Shown: positions 1 to 7,725 of the stretch, one piece after another
Numbering within the stretch: the first letter of the stretch is position 1
Layout: every line of letters begins with the position of its first letter
From: Ga0077527 sp049433545
GTDB lineage: Bacteria; Pseudomonadota; Gammaproteobacteria; Burkholderiales; SG8-41
Assembly: GCA_049433545.1 (NCBI GenBank)
Contig: JBMTEY010000010.1
Coordinates: 1-36,616, forward strand
Direction of reading: 5' to 3'
Length of the DNA: 36,616 bases
Program-made: the position numbers and the translations under genes
The notes under the pieces: generated by a model
Database searches by the model: none
Told to the model about the DNA's origin: nothing
The model's input: the letters and a program-made list of their open reading frames with translations, nothing else

Positions 1-58
1 GCGGCTATGCAGTAAAGTGCGTCAATGAACTTGGCACAAAAAACCAGTCAGGCCATTC
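1..58. other. foreign-looking junction sequence at the window edge
   Basis: This stretch replaces the expected C-terminal coding region of the flavoprotein gene. It is about 48% GC against about 60% or more next to it, and no frame resembles the family's C-terminus. It could be the end of an insertion sequence, a recombination junction or an assembly edge. No terminal inverted repeat can be tested because the window stops here. Confidence 0.4.
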
Positions 59-1378
59 AAGCTGCGCGGGAGGAATTCCGTCGCTGCAGGCGAGCGGGGC
101 CAGCACGCGCGTGCGTTCGGCATCGATTTGCGCCTGGTCGATTTCAGGCGGCGCGGTATCGGTGCAGTACTGGGCCGCGTTTTCCCCTGCGAACCAGCCA
201 TAAGTGAACGCCCCGAGCATGTAGTTGTGCGGCACGCTGGCCATGTCGCCGGCGGCATACAGGCCGGGCACCGTGGTCTCGGCTTTCTCGTTGACCCAGA
301 CCCCGGAGGCGCTGTGACCGCTGCAGAAGCCGATCTCGGAAATGTGCATCTCAATCATCTTCCTGCGGTAATTGGTGCCACGACCGTCATGGAAGCGTCA
401 GCGGCTCGGGCGCTCGTTGGTGTGCAGGATGACCTCGATGTTGGCGATGGTTTCCTCTGCCAGATGATCGAGCTTCAGGAACACCGGTCCCTTGCCGCTC
501 TGCAGTTCGTTGTAGAACTCCCACATCATCTGTCCGCTCCAGTAATCGCATTCGATAAAGCGCTCGCCATGCGAATTCGCGGTGTAGCCACCGAAGGGAC
601 CGGTCACGTAGGCGCAGGCCGGACCGTTGTAATCCTTGATCAGCGGATTGATCTGGAAACATTCAAGATTGGCCAGCTCGGCTCCAGCGTGGTAGGCCAT
701 TGCATATCCGTCGCCGGCATTGGTCGGATTTTCGTAAGTGCCGAACAGGTAACCGGAAGACGGCAGGCCGATGCGTCCGGCAGCGCCGCAGCACAAAATC
801 ACCGCCTTGGCACGGATCACCACAAACTGCCCGGTACGGCAGTCGAAGCCCATCAACCCCGCCGCCCTTCCCTGCCGGTCGGTGATGATCCGTGTTCCGA
901 TCACCCGGTTGACCACTTCGACGCGCGTCCGCTTCAGCTGACGGTAGAGAATCTTTTTCATGTGATGCCCCTCGGGCATCGGCAGCACGTAAGTGCCGAG
1001 GTGGTGCACTTTGCGTACCGCGTAATCACCGGTTTCGTCCTTTTCGAACTTGACTCCCCAGCGGTCAAGTTCCTCTATGGTGCGAAAGCTGTTGGTGGCG
1101 TAGGCATAGACGGTTTTCTGGTTGACGATGCCGTCGTTGGCGATGGTGATTTCCTTGGTGTACTGCTCAGGCGTCGCGTGTCCGGGGATGACCGCATTGT
1201 TGAGGCCGTCCATGCCCATGGAGATGGCGCCGCTGCGCTTGACGTTGGCTTTTTCCAGCAGCATTACCCGCAGTTTCGGATTTTTTTCCTTGGCCTTGAC
1301 CGCAGCCATCGGGCCCGCGGTGCCGCCGCCGACCACCAGCACGTCGGTTTCCATCGTGATCGTTTCGCCTGTGCTCAA
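5..1378 (-). pseudogene. AprA/fumarate-reductase-like FAD flavoprotein, interrupted by in-frame TGA and with a foreign 3' end
   Basis: The N-terminal part (326 codons from 1378) carries a Rossmann FAD-binding start (DVLVVGGGTAG) and the conserved SGAISMGMDGLNNA stretch of the AprA-like branch of the fumarate reductase/succinate dehydrogenase flavoprotein family. A TGA at 400-398 stops this frame, but the same frame continues with family-like sequence (GRGTNYRR, then HISEIGFCSGHSASG and GLYAAGDMASVPHNYMLGA, the usual second FAD contact). After about residue 430 the family C-terminus is missing, replaced by a short unrelated tail ending in TAG at 7-5. The likely start is TTG at 1378, preceded by GGAG; ATG at 1354 is an alternative. 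Such proteins usually act with a ferredoxin-like partner, which is not seen here. I infer a decaying gene. A sequencing error at the TGA is possible but would not explain the missing C-terminus. Confidence 0.75.
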
Positions 1379-1624
1379 GTCGCTCTCCGGTTCACTGCGG
1401 TCATGCCGGGCGGCTCATCGTTTCCTGCGACGCCGGGCCGTTGTTTGCTGAACTGGATAGAGCAACCGCCATGCCACGATACAAGCCGGCATCAGCGAAC
1501 CTGTGCCCGGACAGTGTGTGGCCATCCCGGGAGGTACAACTTGTATTAAGCAGGGTGCGCCGGAGAAGTGCGGCCAGCGCGGTTCCGCACCGGCATGGCG
1601 CAGCAAAAAACCTGTTGCCGGCCT
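1379..1624 (-). promoter_or_regulatory. intergenic region upstream of the flavoprotein gene, with small operator-like palindrome
   Basis: I see no gene in these 246 bases. They hold the 5' region of the flavoprotein gene. TACAA-C-TTGTA at 1535-1545 is a 5-bp inverted repeat around one base, a size and shape often seen for GntR-type operators. A TAATAC -10-like hexamer lies beside it on the minus strand (1548-1543), but without a good -35. That the upstream GntR protein binds here is inference. Confidence 0.3.
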
Positions 1625-2413
1625 TCAGCCGGGCCGGCGGCGCAGTTCGACCTTGTACTGGTACGAATCGCCGCGGCAATAGAGATGTTCGAAATCGACG
1701 GGACGGTCGAAGGCGCTGTAAGTCAGGCGTGCCAGGTGCAGCACCGGTTCTCCCGCTGCCACGGCAAGATCACCGGCAAATTCCGCAGGACAGGGTTGAG
1801 CTTCGATCCACATCCGCGAACGTCCAAGGCTGATGCCGCGGGTTTCCAGCAGTGGAAAAATGTCCTGGTTCAGGTCCTGATCACGCAGCCGGTCGCCGAT
1901 GTCAGGAGGGAAATAGCTCAGATCCACGGACACCGGTCGGGTATTGAGGCAGCGGATGCGCTTGACCTCGAACACGTCATCGCCGCGCTTCAGATTGAGC
2001 GCCGCGGCAATTTCGCGGGAAGCCGCGACATCGCGGATGGAACGCAACTGCGAGGTGGCGACAAACGGCTTTCCCTGCATCGCCTCGTGAAATCCCAGCA
2101 GCGCACTGAGGTTGTAAGTGGCATGCGGCGCGCTGACAAAGCTGCCTTTGCCCTGCTGGCTGTAGACCAGTCCTTCTGCCGCGAGGTCTTTGAGGCCTTG
2201 GCGCACGGTGACTCGGCTGACACCGAAGGCCTGCATCAGGCTGGACTCGCTGGGCAGGCGCGCATGCGGGGCGAGATCACCGGACAGTATCCGTTCGCGC
2301 AGGCTGTTGCAGACCTGTGCGTGCAACGGAACGCGGCGCCCTTCCCCGGAGGAAGGAGGGACGCTGTGATCGGGAGTTGCGTCGGCCTGATTCAAGGGTG
2401 ACTGGGGACGCAC
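1625..2413 (-). CDS. GntR/HutC-family transcriptional regulator with UTRA domain
   Basis: A ligand-responsive DNA-binding repressor or activator. Residues about 30-95 form the winged helix-turn-helix typical of GntR (LRERILSGDLAPHARLPSES, then GVSRVTVRQGLKDLAAEGL and the wing QGKGSFVS). Residues about 110-255 match the UTRA effector domain of the HutC subfamily. The start used is GTG at 2413; no ATG fits and no clear ribosome-binding site is visible, so the exact start is uncertain by several codons. It lies 246 bases upstream of, and on the same strand as, the broken flavoprotein gene, so it probably controlled that gene. Its promoter lies within a perfect inverted repeat, suggesting autoregulation. 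The effector is unknown. Confidence 0.88.
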   Translation of the reverse strand: MRPQSPLNQADATPDHSVPPSSGEGRRVPLHAQVCNSLRERILSGDLAPHARLPSESSLMQAFGVSRVTVRQGLKDLAAEGLVYSQQGKGSFVSAPHATYNLSALLGFHEAMQGKPFVATSQLRSIRDVAASREIAAALNLKRGDDVFEVKRIRCLNTRPVSVDLSYFPPDIGDRLRDQDLNQDIFPLLETRGISLGRSRMWIEAQPCPAEFAGDLAVAAGEPVLHLARLTYSAFDRPVDFEHLYCRGDSYQYKVELRRRPG

Positions 2414-2477
2414 AAGGTTGCAACGCTGAAAACACTTGCACGAGCCATGCCAGAGTAGAATGGCTTGGAATTACAGA

Positions 2478-2509
2478 AATATTATAAAAACATATAGTTA
2501 TAATATTAA
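2478..2509 (-). promoter_or_regulatory. gntR promoter within a perfect 10-bp inverted repeat (candidate autoregulatory operator)
   Basis: AATATTATAA (2478-2487) and TTATAATATT (2498-2507) are perfect inverted copies separated by 10 bases. On the minus strand this contains TTAATA (2509-2504) and TATAAT (2486-2481) at 17-bp spacing, a plausible sigma70 promoter for the regulator. The rest of the 2414-2596 gap holds no gene. Protein binding is inferred from the symmetry and overlap only. Confidence 0.5.
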
Positions 2510-2596
2510 GCAAGAGTCATGACCGGCGCCGCCGCACCGTGCCGGTGCGTCAGGTCAGGACGTGCACATAAAATGACCGGCACAGCGGCCGGAAAA

Positions 2597-3448
2597 TCAG
2601 CCGGCCGCGCGTTCGGCAGCGGTAACGACGTTGGCAATGACCATGACCACCGTCATCGGGCCGACGCCGCCGGGAACCGGGGTGACCCAACCGGCACGTT
2701 CGCGCACCGGTTCGAAATCCACATCCCCGCAGAGTTTGCCCTCAGCGGTACGATTGATGCCGACGTCGATGACCGCAGCGCCGGGCTTGATCATCTCCGC
2801 GCCGATCATGCGTGGCCGTCCCACGGCGGCAATCAGGATATCGGCATCACGGGTGTACGCCGCAAGATCCGTTGTGCGCGAATGGCAGATCGTGACCGTG
2901 GCGTTGCGCTCCAGCAGCATCAGCGCGGCGGGTTTGCCGACGATGCTGCTGCGGCCGATGACCACGGCATGCCTGCCGGCAATCGGCACGCCGGCCCGTT
3001 CGAGCATGATCATCACGCCCGAAGGCGTGCACGGCGCGAGCAGCGTGTGGCCGTCGAGCAGTGCGCCGAGGTTGCGCCAGTTGAAGCCGTCGACGTCCTT
3101 TGCCGGATCAATGCGCTGCATGACGCGCATAGCGTCCATGTGTCCGGGCAGCGGCAGCTGCACCAGGATGCCGTTGACCCGCGGATCGGCATTCAACCCG
3201 TCGATCCGGCGCAGCAGTTCCTGTTCGCTGGTATCCGATGGCAGGCGGGCATCGAAAGTCTGCACGCCGGAATCATGGCAAGCTCGTGATTTGCTGCGCA
3301 CGTAAACCGCTGAAGCCGGATCGTCGCCGACCAGCAATACGGCAAGGCCGGCCGGCCGGCCCTGGCGCGCAAGCTCCGCTGCCCTGCCTTGCAGTTCTCC
3401 CAGCAGCCCGCGCGCCATCGCACTGCCGTCAATGATCTTTGCACTCAT
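2597..3448 (-). CDS. folD: bifunctional methylenetetrahydrofolate dehydrogenase/cyclohydrolase FolD
   Basis: Interconverts 5,10-methylene-THF, 5,10-methenyl-THF and 10-formyl-THF in the cytosol, supplying one-carbon units for purines and formyl-Met-tRNA. The 283-residue length is normal. Visible signatures are YVRSKSRAC with the catalytic lysine (about 48-56), GILVQLPLPGHMD, DVDGFNWRNLG, APCTPSGVM, and the NADP-site stretch GRSSIVGKPAALMLLERNATV; PGGVGPMTVVMVIAN lies near the C-terminus. The ATG at 3448 follows ftsB by 27 bases, so it may be read from the pyrG-kdsA-eno-ftsB transcript. No intrinsic terminator with a U tract is seen after it. Confidence 0.97.
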   Translation of the reverse strand: MSAKIIDGSAMARGLLGELQGRAAELARQGRPAGLAVLLVGDDPASAVYVRSKSRACHDSGVQTFDARLPSDTSEQELLRRIDGLNADPRVNGILVQLPLPGHMDAMRVMQRIDPAKDVDGFNWRNLGALLDGHTLLAPCTPSGVMIMLERAGVPIAGRHAVVIGRSSIVGKPAALMLLERNATVTICHSRTTDLAAYTRDADILIAAVGRPRMIGAEMIKPGAAVIDVGINRTAEGKLCGDVDFEPVRERAGWVTPVPGGVGPMTVVMVIANVVTAAERAAG

Positions 3449-3475
3449 CCGTTCAGTTTCCTGCGGTCTTTACGA

Positions 3476-3778
3476 TCAAGGCGCCTTGCCGGTCTTCCCT
3501 GCTGCCGGACTTTCAACCAGCTGAAAGAAAATCTCGTCATTCCTGATCATTCCGAGCTCGCTGCGCGCCCGCTCCTCGACAGCCTCCAGTCCCTGCTTGA
3601 GATCCCTGACTTCCGCATCCAGCGCCGAATTGCGGGCCTGCAACCGGCTGTTGGATGCGCGCTGGGCCTCGATCTGGCGCTCCATTTCCCATACCCGCAG
3701 CACTCCTCCCCTGCCCAGCCATAACGGGTACTGAATCAGCAGAACCAGGATAAAAAGCGCCAATGCAAGCGGACGCAT
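3476..3778 (-). CDS. ftsB: cell division protein FtsB (septum formation initiator family)
   Basis: A small bitopic divisome protein that links FtsQ, FtsL and FtsB in the inner membrane. The 100-residue product has a short cytoplasmic start, one hydrophobic segment at about 4-20 (LALALFILVLLIQYPLWLG) and a periplasmic coiled coil at about 28-75 rich in E, R, L and Q, followed by RSELGMIRNDEIFFQLVE, which is typical of FtsB. It lies 35 bases downstream of eno, the usual proteobacterial position, and shares its transcription direction. Confidence 0.93.
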   Translation of the reverse strand: MRPLALALFILVLLIQYPLWLGRGGVLRVWEMERQIEAQRASNSRLQARNSALDAEVRDLKQGLEAVEERARSELGMIRNDEIFFQLVESPAAGKTGKAP

Positions 3779-3813
3779 GGCGTCAACCCGGCGGATCGCC
3801 CCGGGACTCCCGG

Positions 3814-5097
3814 TCAGCGTAACTGGTAGAACGCACCACGCCCCGGGTAGCTGGCGGTATCACCGAGATCCTCCTCGATGCGCAGCAGCTGGTTGTATTT
3901 TGCCAGCCGGTCGGTTCGCGACAGCGATCCGGTCTTGATCTGCATAGCGTTGGTGGCCACTGCGATATCAGCGATCGTCGTATCCTCGGTTTCCCCCGAG
4001 CGGTGCGATATTACCGCGGTGTACCGTGCGCGTTTGGCCATTTCAATGGCCGCGAGGGTCTCCGTCAGCGTGCCGATCTGATTGACCTTGATCAGGATCG
4101 AATTGGCAATGCCCTGCTCGATGCCGCGCCTGAGGTATTGCGTGTTGGTCACGAAAAGGTCGTCACCCACCAACTGTACGCGGCCACCAAGTTTTTCGGT
4201 GAGAACTTTCCAGCCGTCCCAGTCGTTTTCGGCCATGCCGTCTTCAATGCTGATGATGGGGTACTTGTCGACCCAGGCAGCCAGGTAATCGGCGAATTCG
4301 GGGGCTTTCAGGCTCAACCCTTCCGAGCTCAGCGTGTACTCCCCGTCTTCGAAAAACTCGGAGCTGGCGCAATCCAGCGCCAATGCGACGTCGTCGCCGG
4401 GCCGGTAACCCGCCGCCTCGACCGCTTCGAGGATGATCTTGATCGCGGCCTCGTGTTTCGGCAGCCGCGGAGCAAAACCGCCCTCGTCGCCCACCGCAGT
4501 GGCCAGTCCGCGATCCGTGAGCAGCTTGCGCAAGGCCTGGAAAACCTCCGCGCCGCAGCGCAGGGCGTCGCGAAAACTCGACATGCCGACAGGAACGATC
4601 ATGAATTCCTGCATGTCGAGGCCGTTGTCGGCATGCGCCCCGCCGTTTATCACGTTCATCATCGGCACCGGCATCGCCATCGCGCCCGCCCCGCCCAGGT
4701 AGCGGTGCAGTGGCAGGCCGGATTCCTCCGCGGCGGCGCGGGCGACCGCCATCGAAACTGCAAGCATCGCGTTGGCGCCCAGTCGCGACTTGTTCTCGGT
4801 ACCGTCGAGATCCAGCAGTGTACGGTCGACAAACGTCTGCTCGGTCGCATCGACGCCGATCACCGCTTCGCAGATCTCGGTATTGACGTGTTCTATCGCT
4901 TTGAGCACTCCCTTGCCGCCGTAACGCTGCGGGTCGCCGTCACGCAACTCAATGGCTTCGCGGCTGCCGGTCGATGCACCGGAAGGTACGGCGGCGCGTC
5001 CCAGAATGCCGGATTCCAGCAGTACATCAGCCTCCACAGTCGGATTGCCGCGGGAATCGAGGATTTCCCTGCCGATCACATCAACGATAGCGCTCAT
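3814..5097 (-). CDS. eno: enolase
   Basis: Converts 2-phosphoglycerate to phosphoenolpyruvate in glycolysis and gluconeogenesis. The 427 residues cover the whole family: the N-terminal domain with ILDSRGNPTVEADV and GAST, then the TIM barrel with VGDEGGFAP, ISIEDGMAENDWDGW, LVGDDLFVTN, the lysine motif ILIKVNQIGTLTET and SHRSGETEDTTIADIAVA. Starts at ATG 5097, 28 bases after kdsA. Its PEP product is the substrate of the neighbouring KdsA and the product of nearby PpsA, so the region groups PEP supply and use. Confidence 0.98.
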   Translation of the reverse strand: MSAIVDVIGREILDSRGNPTVEADVLLESGILGRAAVPSGASTGSREAIELRDGDPQRYGGKGVLKAIEHVNTEICEAVIGVDATEQTFVDRTLLDLDGTENKSRLGANAMLAVSMAVARAAAEESGLPLHRYLGGAGAMAMPVPMMNVINGGAHADNGLDMQEFMIVPVGMSSFRDALRCGAEVFQALRKLLTDRGLATAVGDEGGFAPRLPKHEAAIKIILEAVEAAGYRPGDDVALALDCASSEFFEDGEYTLSSEGLSLKAPEFADYLAAWVDKYPIISIEDGMAENDWDGWKVLTEKLGGRVQLVGDDLFVTNTQYLRRGIEQGIANSILIKVNQIGTLTETLAAIEMAKRARYTAVISHRSGETEDTTIADIAVATNAMQIKTGSLSRTDRLAKYNQLLRIEEDLGDTASYPGRGAFYQLR

Positions 5098-5125
5098 TTC
5101 CGGTTCCTGAGTGGGTCAGTCTGGT

Positions 5126-5962
5126 TTACAGGTTGTTTTCCGCGAAACCGTCGCGCTTGACCAGCGCGTCGATAGCGGTGAGTGTCTTGAGCAGCGTTTT
5201 CATGTGTTGCAGCGGCCATGCATTGGGGCCATCCGACAGCGCCTTCTCAGGCTGGGGATGCGTTTCCATGAACAGCCCCGATATTCCGCTGGCGACGGCG
5301 GCGCGTGCCAGCACCGGCACGAATTCGCGCTGGCCACCGCTGCTGGTGCCCTGGCCGCCGGGCAACTGCACCGAGTGCGTGGCGTCGAATACCACCGGGC
5401 ACCCGGTATTGCGCATGATCATCAGCGAACGCATGTCGGACACCAGGTTGTTGTATCCGAAGGAAACGCCACGTTCGCAGACCATGATGTTGTCGGCATT
5501 GCTGGCGGCCCGTGCCTTGTCGACGACATTGACCATGTCGCCGGGCGCCAGGAACTGGCCCTTCTTGATGTTGACCGGCTTGCCCGCGGCAGCAACCGCG
5601 CAGATGAAATCGGTCTGCCGGCAGAGGAACGCCGGTGTCTGCAGCACATCGACCGCGGCGGCAACCTGTGCGATTTCTTCGATCGCATGCACGTCGGTGA
5701 GCACCGGCACGCCGATCGTCTTGCCCACGTCTGCAAGGATTTCCAGACCCTTGTCCATGCCCAGGCCGCGGAAGGACTTGATCGAACTGCGGTTGGCCTT
5801 GTCGTAGGAAGACTTGTAGATGAAGGGAATGTCCAGTTCGGCGCAAATGCGCTTGAGTTCCCCTGCGGTGTCCATGGCCATGGCCCGGGATTCGACGACA
5901 CAGGGCCCGGCAATCAGGAATATGGGGCGGGTCAGTCCGATTTCGAATCCGCAGAGTTTCAT
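5126..5962 (-). CDS. kdsA: 3-deoxy-8-phosphooctulonate synthase (metal-dependent type)
   Basis: Condenses PEP with arabinose 5-phosphate to Kdo 8-phosphate, the precursor of the inner sugar of lipopolysaccharide. 278 residues, TIM-barrel family. Seen: IAGPCVVES with Cys21, SSYDKANRSS, GVPVLTDVHAIEE, LCRQTDFICA, CERGVSFGYNNLVSDMR, FDATHSVQLPGG and METHPQPEKALSDGPN. The cysteine in AGPC is the metal ligand of class II enzymes; the E. coli and Neisseria enzymes have asparagine there and need no metal. Lies between pyrG (17 bases upstream) and eno in a tight operon. Confidence 0.96.
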   Translation of the reverse strand: MKLCGFEIGLTRPIFLIAGPCVVESRAMAMDTAGELKRICAELDIPFIYKSSYDKANRSSIKSFRGLGMDKGLEILADVGKTIGVPVLTDVHAIEEIAQVAAAVDVLQTPAFLCRQTDFICAVAAAGKPVNIKKGQFLAPGDMVNVVDKARAASNADNIMVCERGVSFGYNNLVSDMRSLMIMRNTGCPVVFDATHSVQLPGGQGTSSGGQREFVPVLARAAVASGISGLFMETHPQPEKALSDGPNAWPLQHMKTLLKTLTAIDALVKRDGFAENNL

Positions 5963-5980
5963 GGAACGAATCGCGGTTCG

Positions 5981-7663
5981 TTATGCGGCGCCGGCGGCGA
6001 TCGCAGCCGTGGCCGGACGCGACGCAGACGCGGAATGCTGCAGAGAGGCACGGGTCAGTGCCGCCTCGATGAAAGACTTGAACAAGGGGTGTCCGCCGCG
6101 CGGGGTCGAGGTGAACTCTGGATGAAACTGGCAGCCGACAAACCAGGGGTGGCCGGGCAGTTCGATCATTTCGCAGAGATCCCCGGTCAGTGACCGGCCG
6201 CTGATCGCGAGACCGGCCTCCTTCAGCCGCGGCAGATAATGATTGTTGACTTCGTAGCGGTGGCGGTGGCGTTCGACGATGTGGTCGGCGCCGTAGATCC
6301 GCCGCACCAGTGTTCCCGTTGCCAGCGCGCATTCCTGTCCGCCCAGGCGCATGGTGCCGCCGAGATCCGATTTGGCGTCGCGACGCTCGACACGGCCGTC
6401 GCGGTCCTGCCACTCGGTGATCAGCGCCACCACGGGGTGCGGCGTCTCAGGATCAAATTCGGTGCTGTGCGCGCCGTCGAGACCGGCAAGGTGGCGCGCG
6501 CATTCTATGACAGCCAGTTGCATGCCCAGGCAGATGCCCAGGTAAGGCACGCCGTGTTCCCGGGCGTAGCGTATCGCCTGTATCTTGCCTTCGACGCCAC
6601 GCTTGCCGAAACCGCCGGGCACCAAAATGGCGTCCATGTCCTCGAGACAGCCGGTACCGCTGGTTTCGATGCTTTCCGAATCGACGTAATGAATGTGTAT
6701 TTTCGAGGCGGTATGCACGCCGGCATGGATCAATGCTTCCGATAGCGACTTGTACGACTCGGTCAGATCGACGTATTTCCCGACCAGCGCAATGCTGACT
6801 TCCCGCTGGGGGTGTTCCAATGCATGGATCACCCGATCCCAGCTCGACAGGTCCGCCGGCCGCGGATTGATTCCGAGCTTGTTGCAGACGATGTCGTCAA
6901 GATTCTGCTCGTGGAGCATTCCCGGAATCTTGTAGATGCTGTCGACATCGACGGCCGATATCACCGCGTCGACGCTGACATTGGTGAACAGGGCTATCTT
7001 GCGACGCTCGCCGTCCGGCAGTGGACGGTCGGCCCGGCACAGCAGGACATCGGGCTGGATACCGATTTCACGGAGTTCCTTGACCGAATGCTGGGTCGGC
7101 TTGGTCTTGATCTCGCCCGCTGACGCGATATAGGGCACAAGCGTCAGGTGGATAAAACAGGCATTGTCCCGCCCGTCCTCAATGCCCATCTGGCGAATGG
7201 CTTCAAGGAACGGCAGCGATTCGATGTCGCCGACGGTGCCGCCGACCTCGACTAGCGCGATCTCGGCGTCGCCGGCGCCGCGCCTGATGAACTGCTTGAT
7301 CTCGTCTGTGATGTGCGGGATGACCTGCACCGTGCCGCCAAGGTAGTCGCCGCGACGCTCCTTCTTGATCACGCTCTCGTAAATCTGGCCGGTGGTGAAA
7401 TTGTTGCGCTTGCCCATGCGGGCGTCGATGAAGCGCTCGTAATGCCCCAGGTCAAGATCGGTTTCGGCGCCGTCTTCCGTGACGAAGACTTCGCCATGCT
7501 GGAAGGGGCTCATGGTGCCGGGATCCACGTTGATGTAGGGATCCAGCTTGAGCATCGAAACCCTGATACCGCGGGATTCGAGGATTGCGGCGAGGGAGGC
7601 GGCAGCGATACCTTTGCCCAGTGAGGAAACTACACCACCAGTGACAAAGATATATTTGGTCAT
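5981..7663 (-). CDS. pyrG: CTP synthase
   Basis: Makes CTP from UTP using ATP and glutamine. 560 residues. The amidoligase domain (1 to about 268) begins with FVTGGVVSSLGKGIAAASLA and carries KLDPYINVDPGTMSPFQHGE. The glutaminase domain (about 290-540) carries GICLGMQ with the nucleophile Cys378 and the C-terminal pair in QFHPEFTSTPRGGHP. The start ATG 7663 gives a perfect family N-terminus (MTKYIFVTGG). First gene of the pyrG-kdsA-eno-ftsB(-folD) block, with a well-matched promoter 24 bases upstream. CTP also activates Kdo, which fits the linkage with kdsA. Confidence 0.98.
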   Translation of the reverse strand: MTKYIFVTGGVVSSLGKGIAAASLAAILESRGIRVSMLKLDPYINVDPGTMSPFQHGEVFVTEDGAETDLDLGHYERFIDARMGKRNNFTTGQIYESVIKKERRGDYLGGTVQVIPHITDEIKQFIRRGAGDAEIALVEVGGTVGDIESLPFLEAIRQMGIEDGRDNACFIHLTLVPYIASAGEIKTKPTQHSVKELREIGIQPDVLLCRADRPLPDGERRKIALFTNVSVDAVISAVDVDSIYKIPGMLHEQNLDDIVCNKLGINPRPADLSSWDRVIHALEHPQREVSIALVGKYVDLTESYKSLSEALIHAGVHTASKIHIHYVDSESIETSGTGCLEDMDAILVPGGFGKRGVEGKIQAIRYAREHGVPYLGICLGMQLAVIECARHLAGLDGAHSTEFDPETPHPVVALITEWQDRDGRVERRDAKSDLGGTMRLGGQECALATGTLVRRIYGADHIVERHRHRYEVNNHYLPRLKEAGLAISGRSLTGDLCEMIELPGHPWFVGCQFHPEFTSTPRGGHPLFKSFIEAALTRASLQHSASASRPATAAIAAGAA

Positions 7664-7686
7664 CTCATATTAGCCGACGTTTTCCT

Positions 7687-7715
7687 ATTTTATCGCAATT
7701 CCGGCACTCGTCCAA
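7687..7715 (-). promoter_or_regulatory. sigma70-type promoter of pyrG operon
   Basis: On the minus strand, TTGGAC (7715-7710) and TAAAAT (7692-7687) are separated by exactly 17 bases. Transcription would start near 7680 and give a leader of about 17 nt before the pyrG ATG. This is the best promoter match in the left half of the window and lies in the 62-base gap after ppsA. Confidence 0.6.
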
Positions 7716-7725
7716 TTACGCCGGT

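Noticed and set aside
356..400. Selenocysteine at the in-frame TGA, suggested by CTTCC...GGAAG complementarity just downstream and by selenium genes in the window
   Set aside because: The expected residue is glycine, not a redox cysteine; the short stem lacks a recognisable SECIS apical loop; and the gene is also broken at its 3' end. SenA/SenB do not depend on selenoprotein synthesis.
128..1549. Long plus-strand open frame opposite the flavoprotein gene
   Set aside because: It is the antisense shadow of a GC-rich gene; its translation has no recognisable motif and the opposite strand has clear family similarity.
2391..2447. Possible 18-codon leader peptide frame before gntR, ending in TGA near the regulator's start
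   Set aside because: No ribosome-binding site and no regulatory peptide sequence; frames of this length occur by chance.
2534..2548. GCACCG-TGC-CGGTGC hairpin after folD as terminator
   Set aside because: The stem is perfect but no T tract follows on either strand, so intrinsic termination is not supported.
4003..5160. Long plus-strand open frame opposite eno, and similar ones opposite pyrG, dxr, frr/pyrH and ligA
   Set aside because: Histidine/arginine-rich translations without family motifs, each exactly opposite a well-identified gene.
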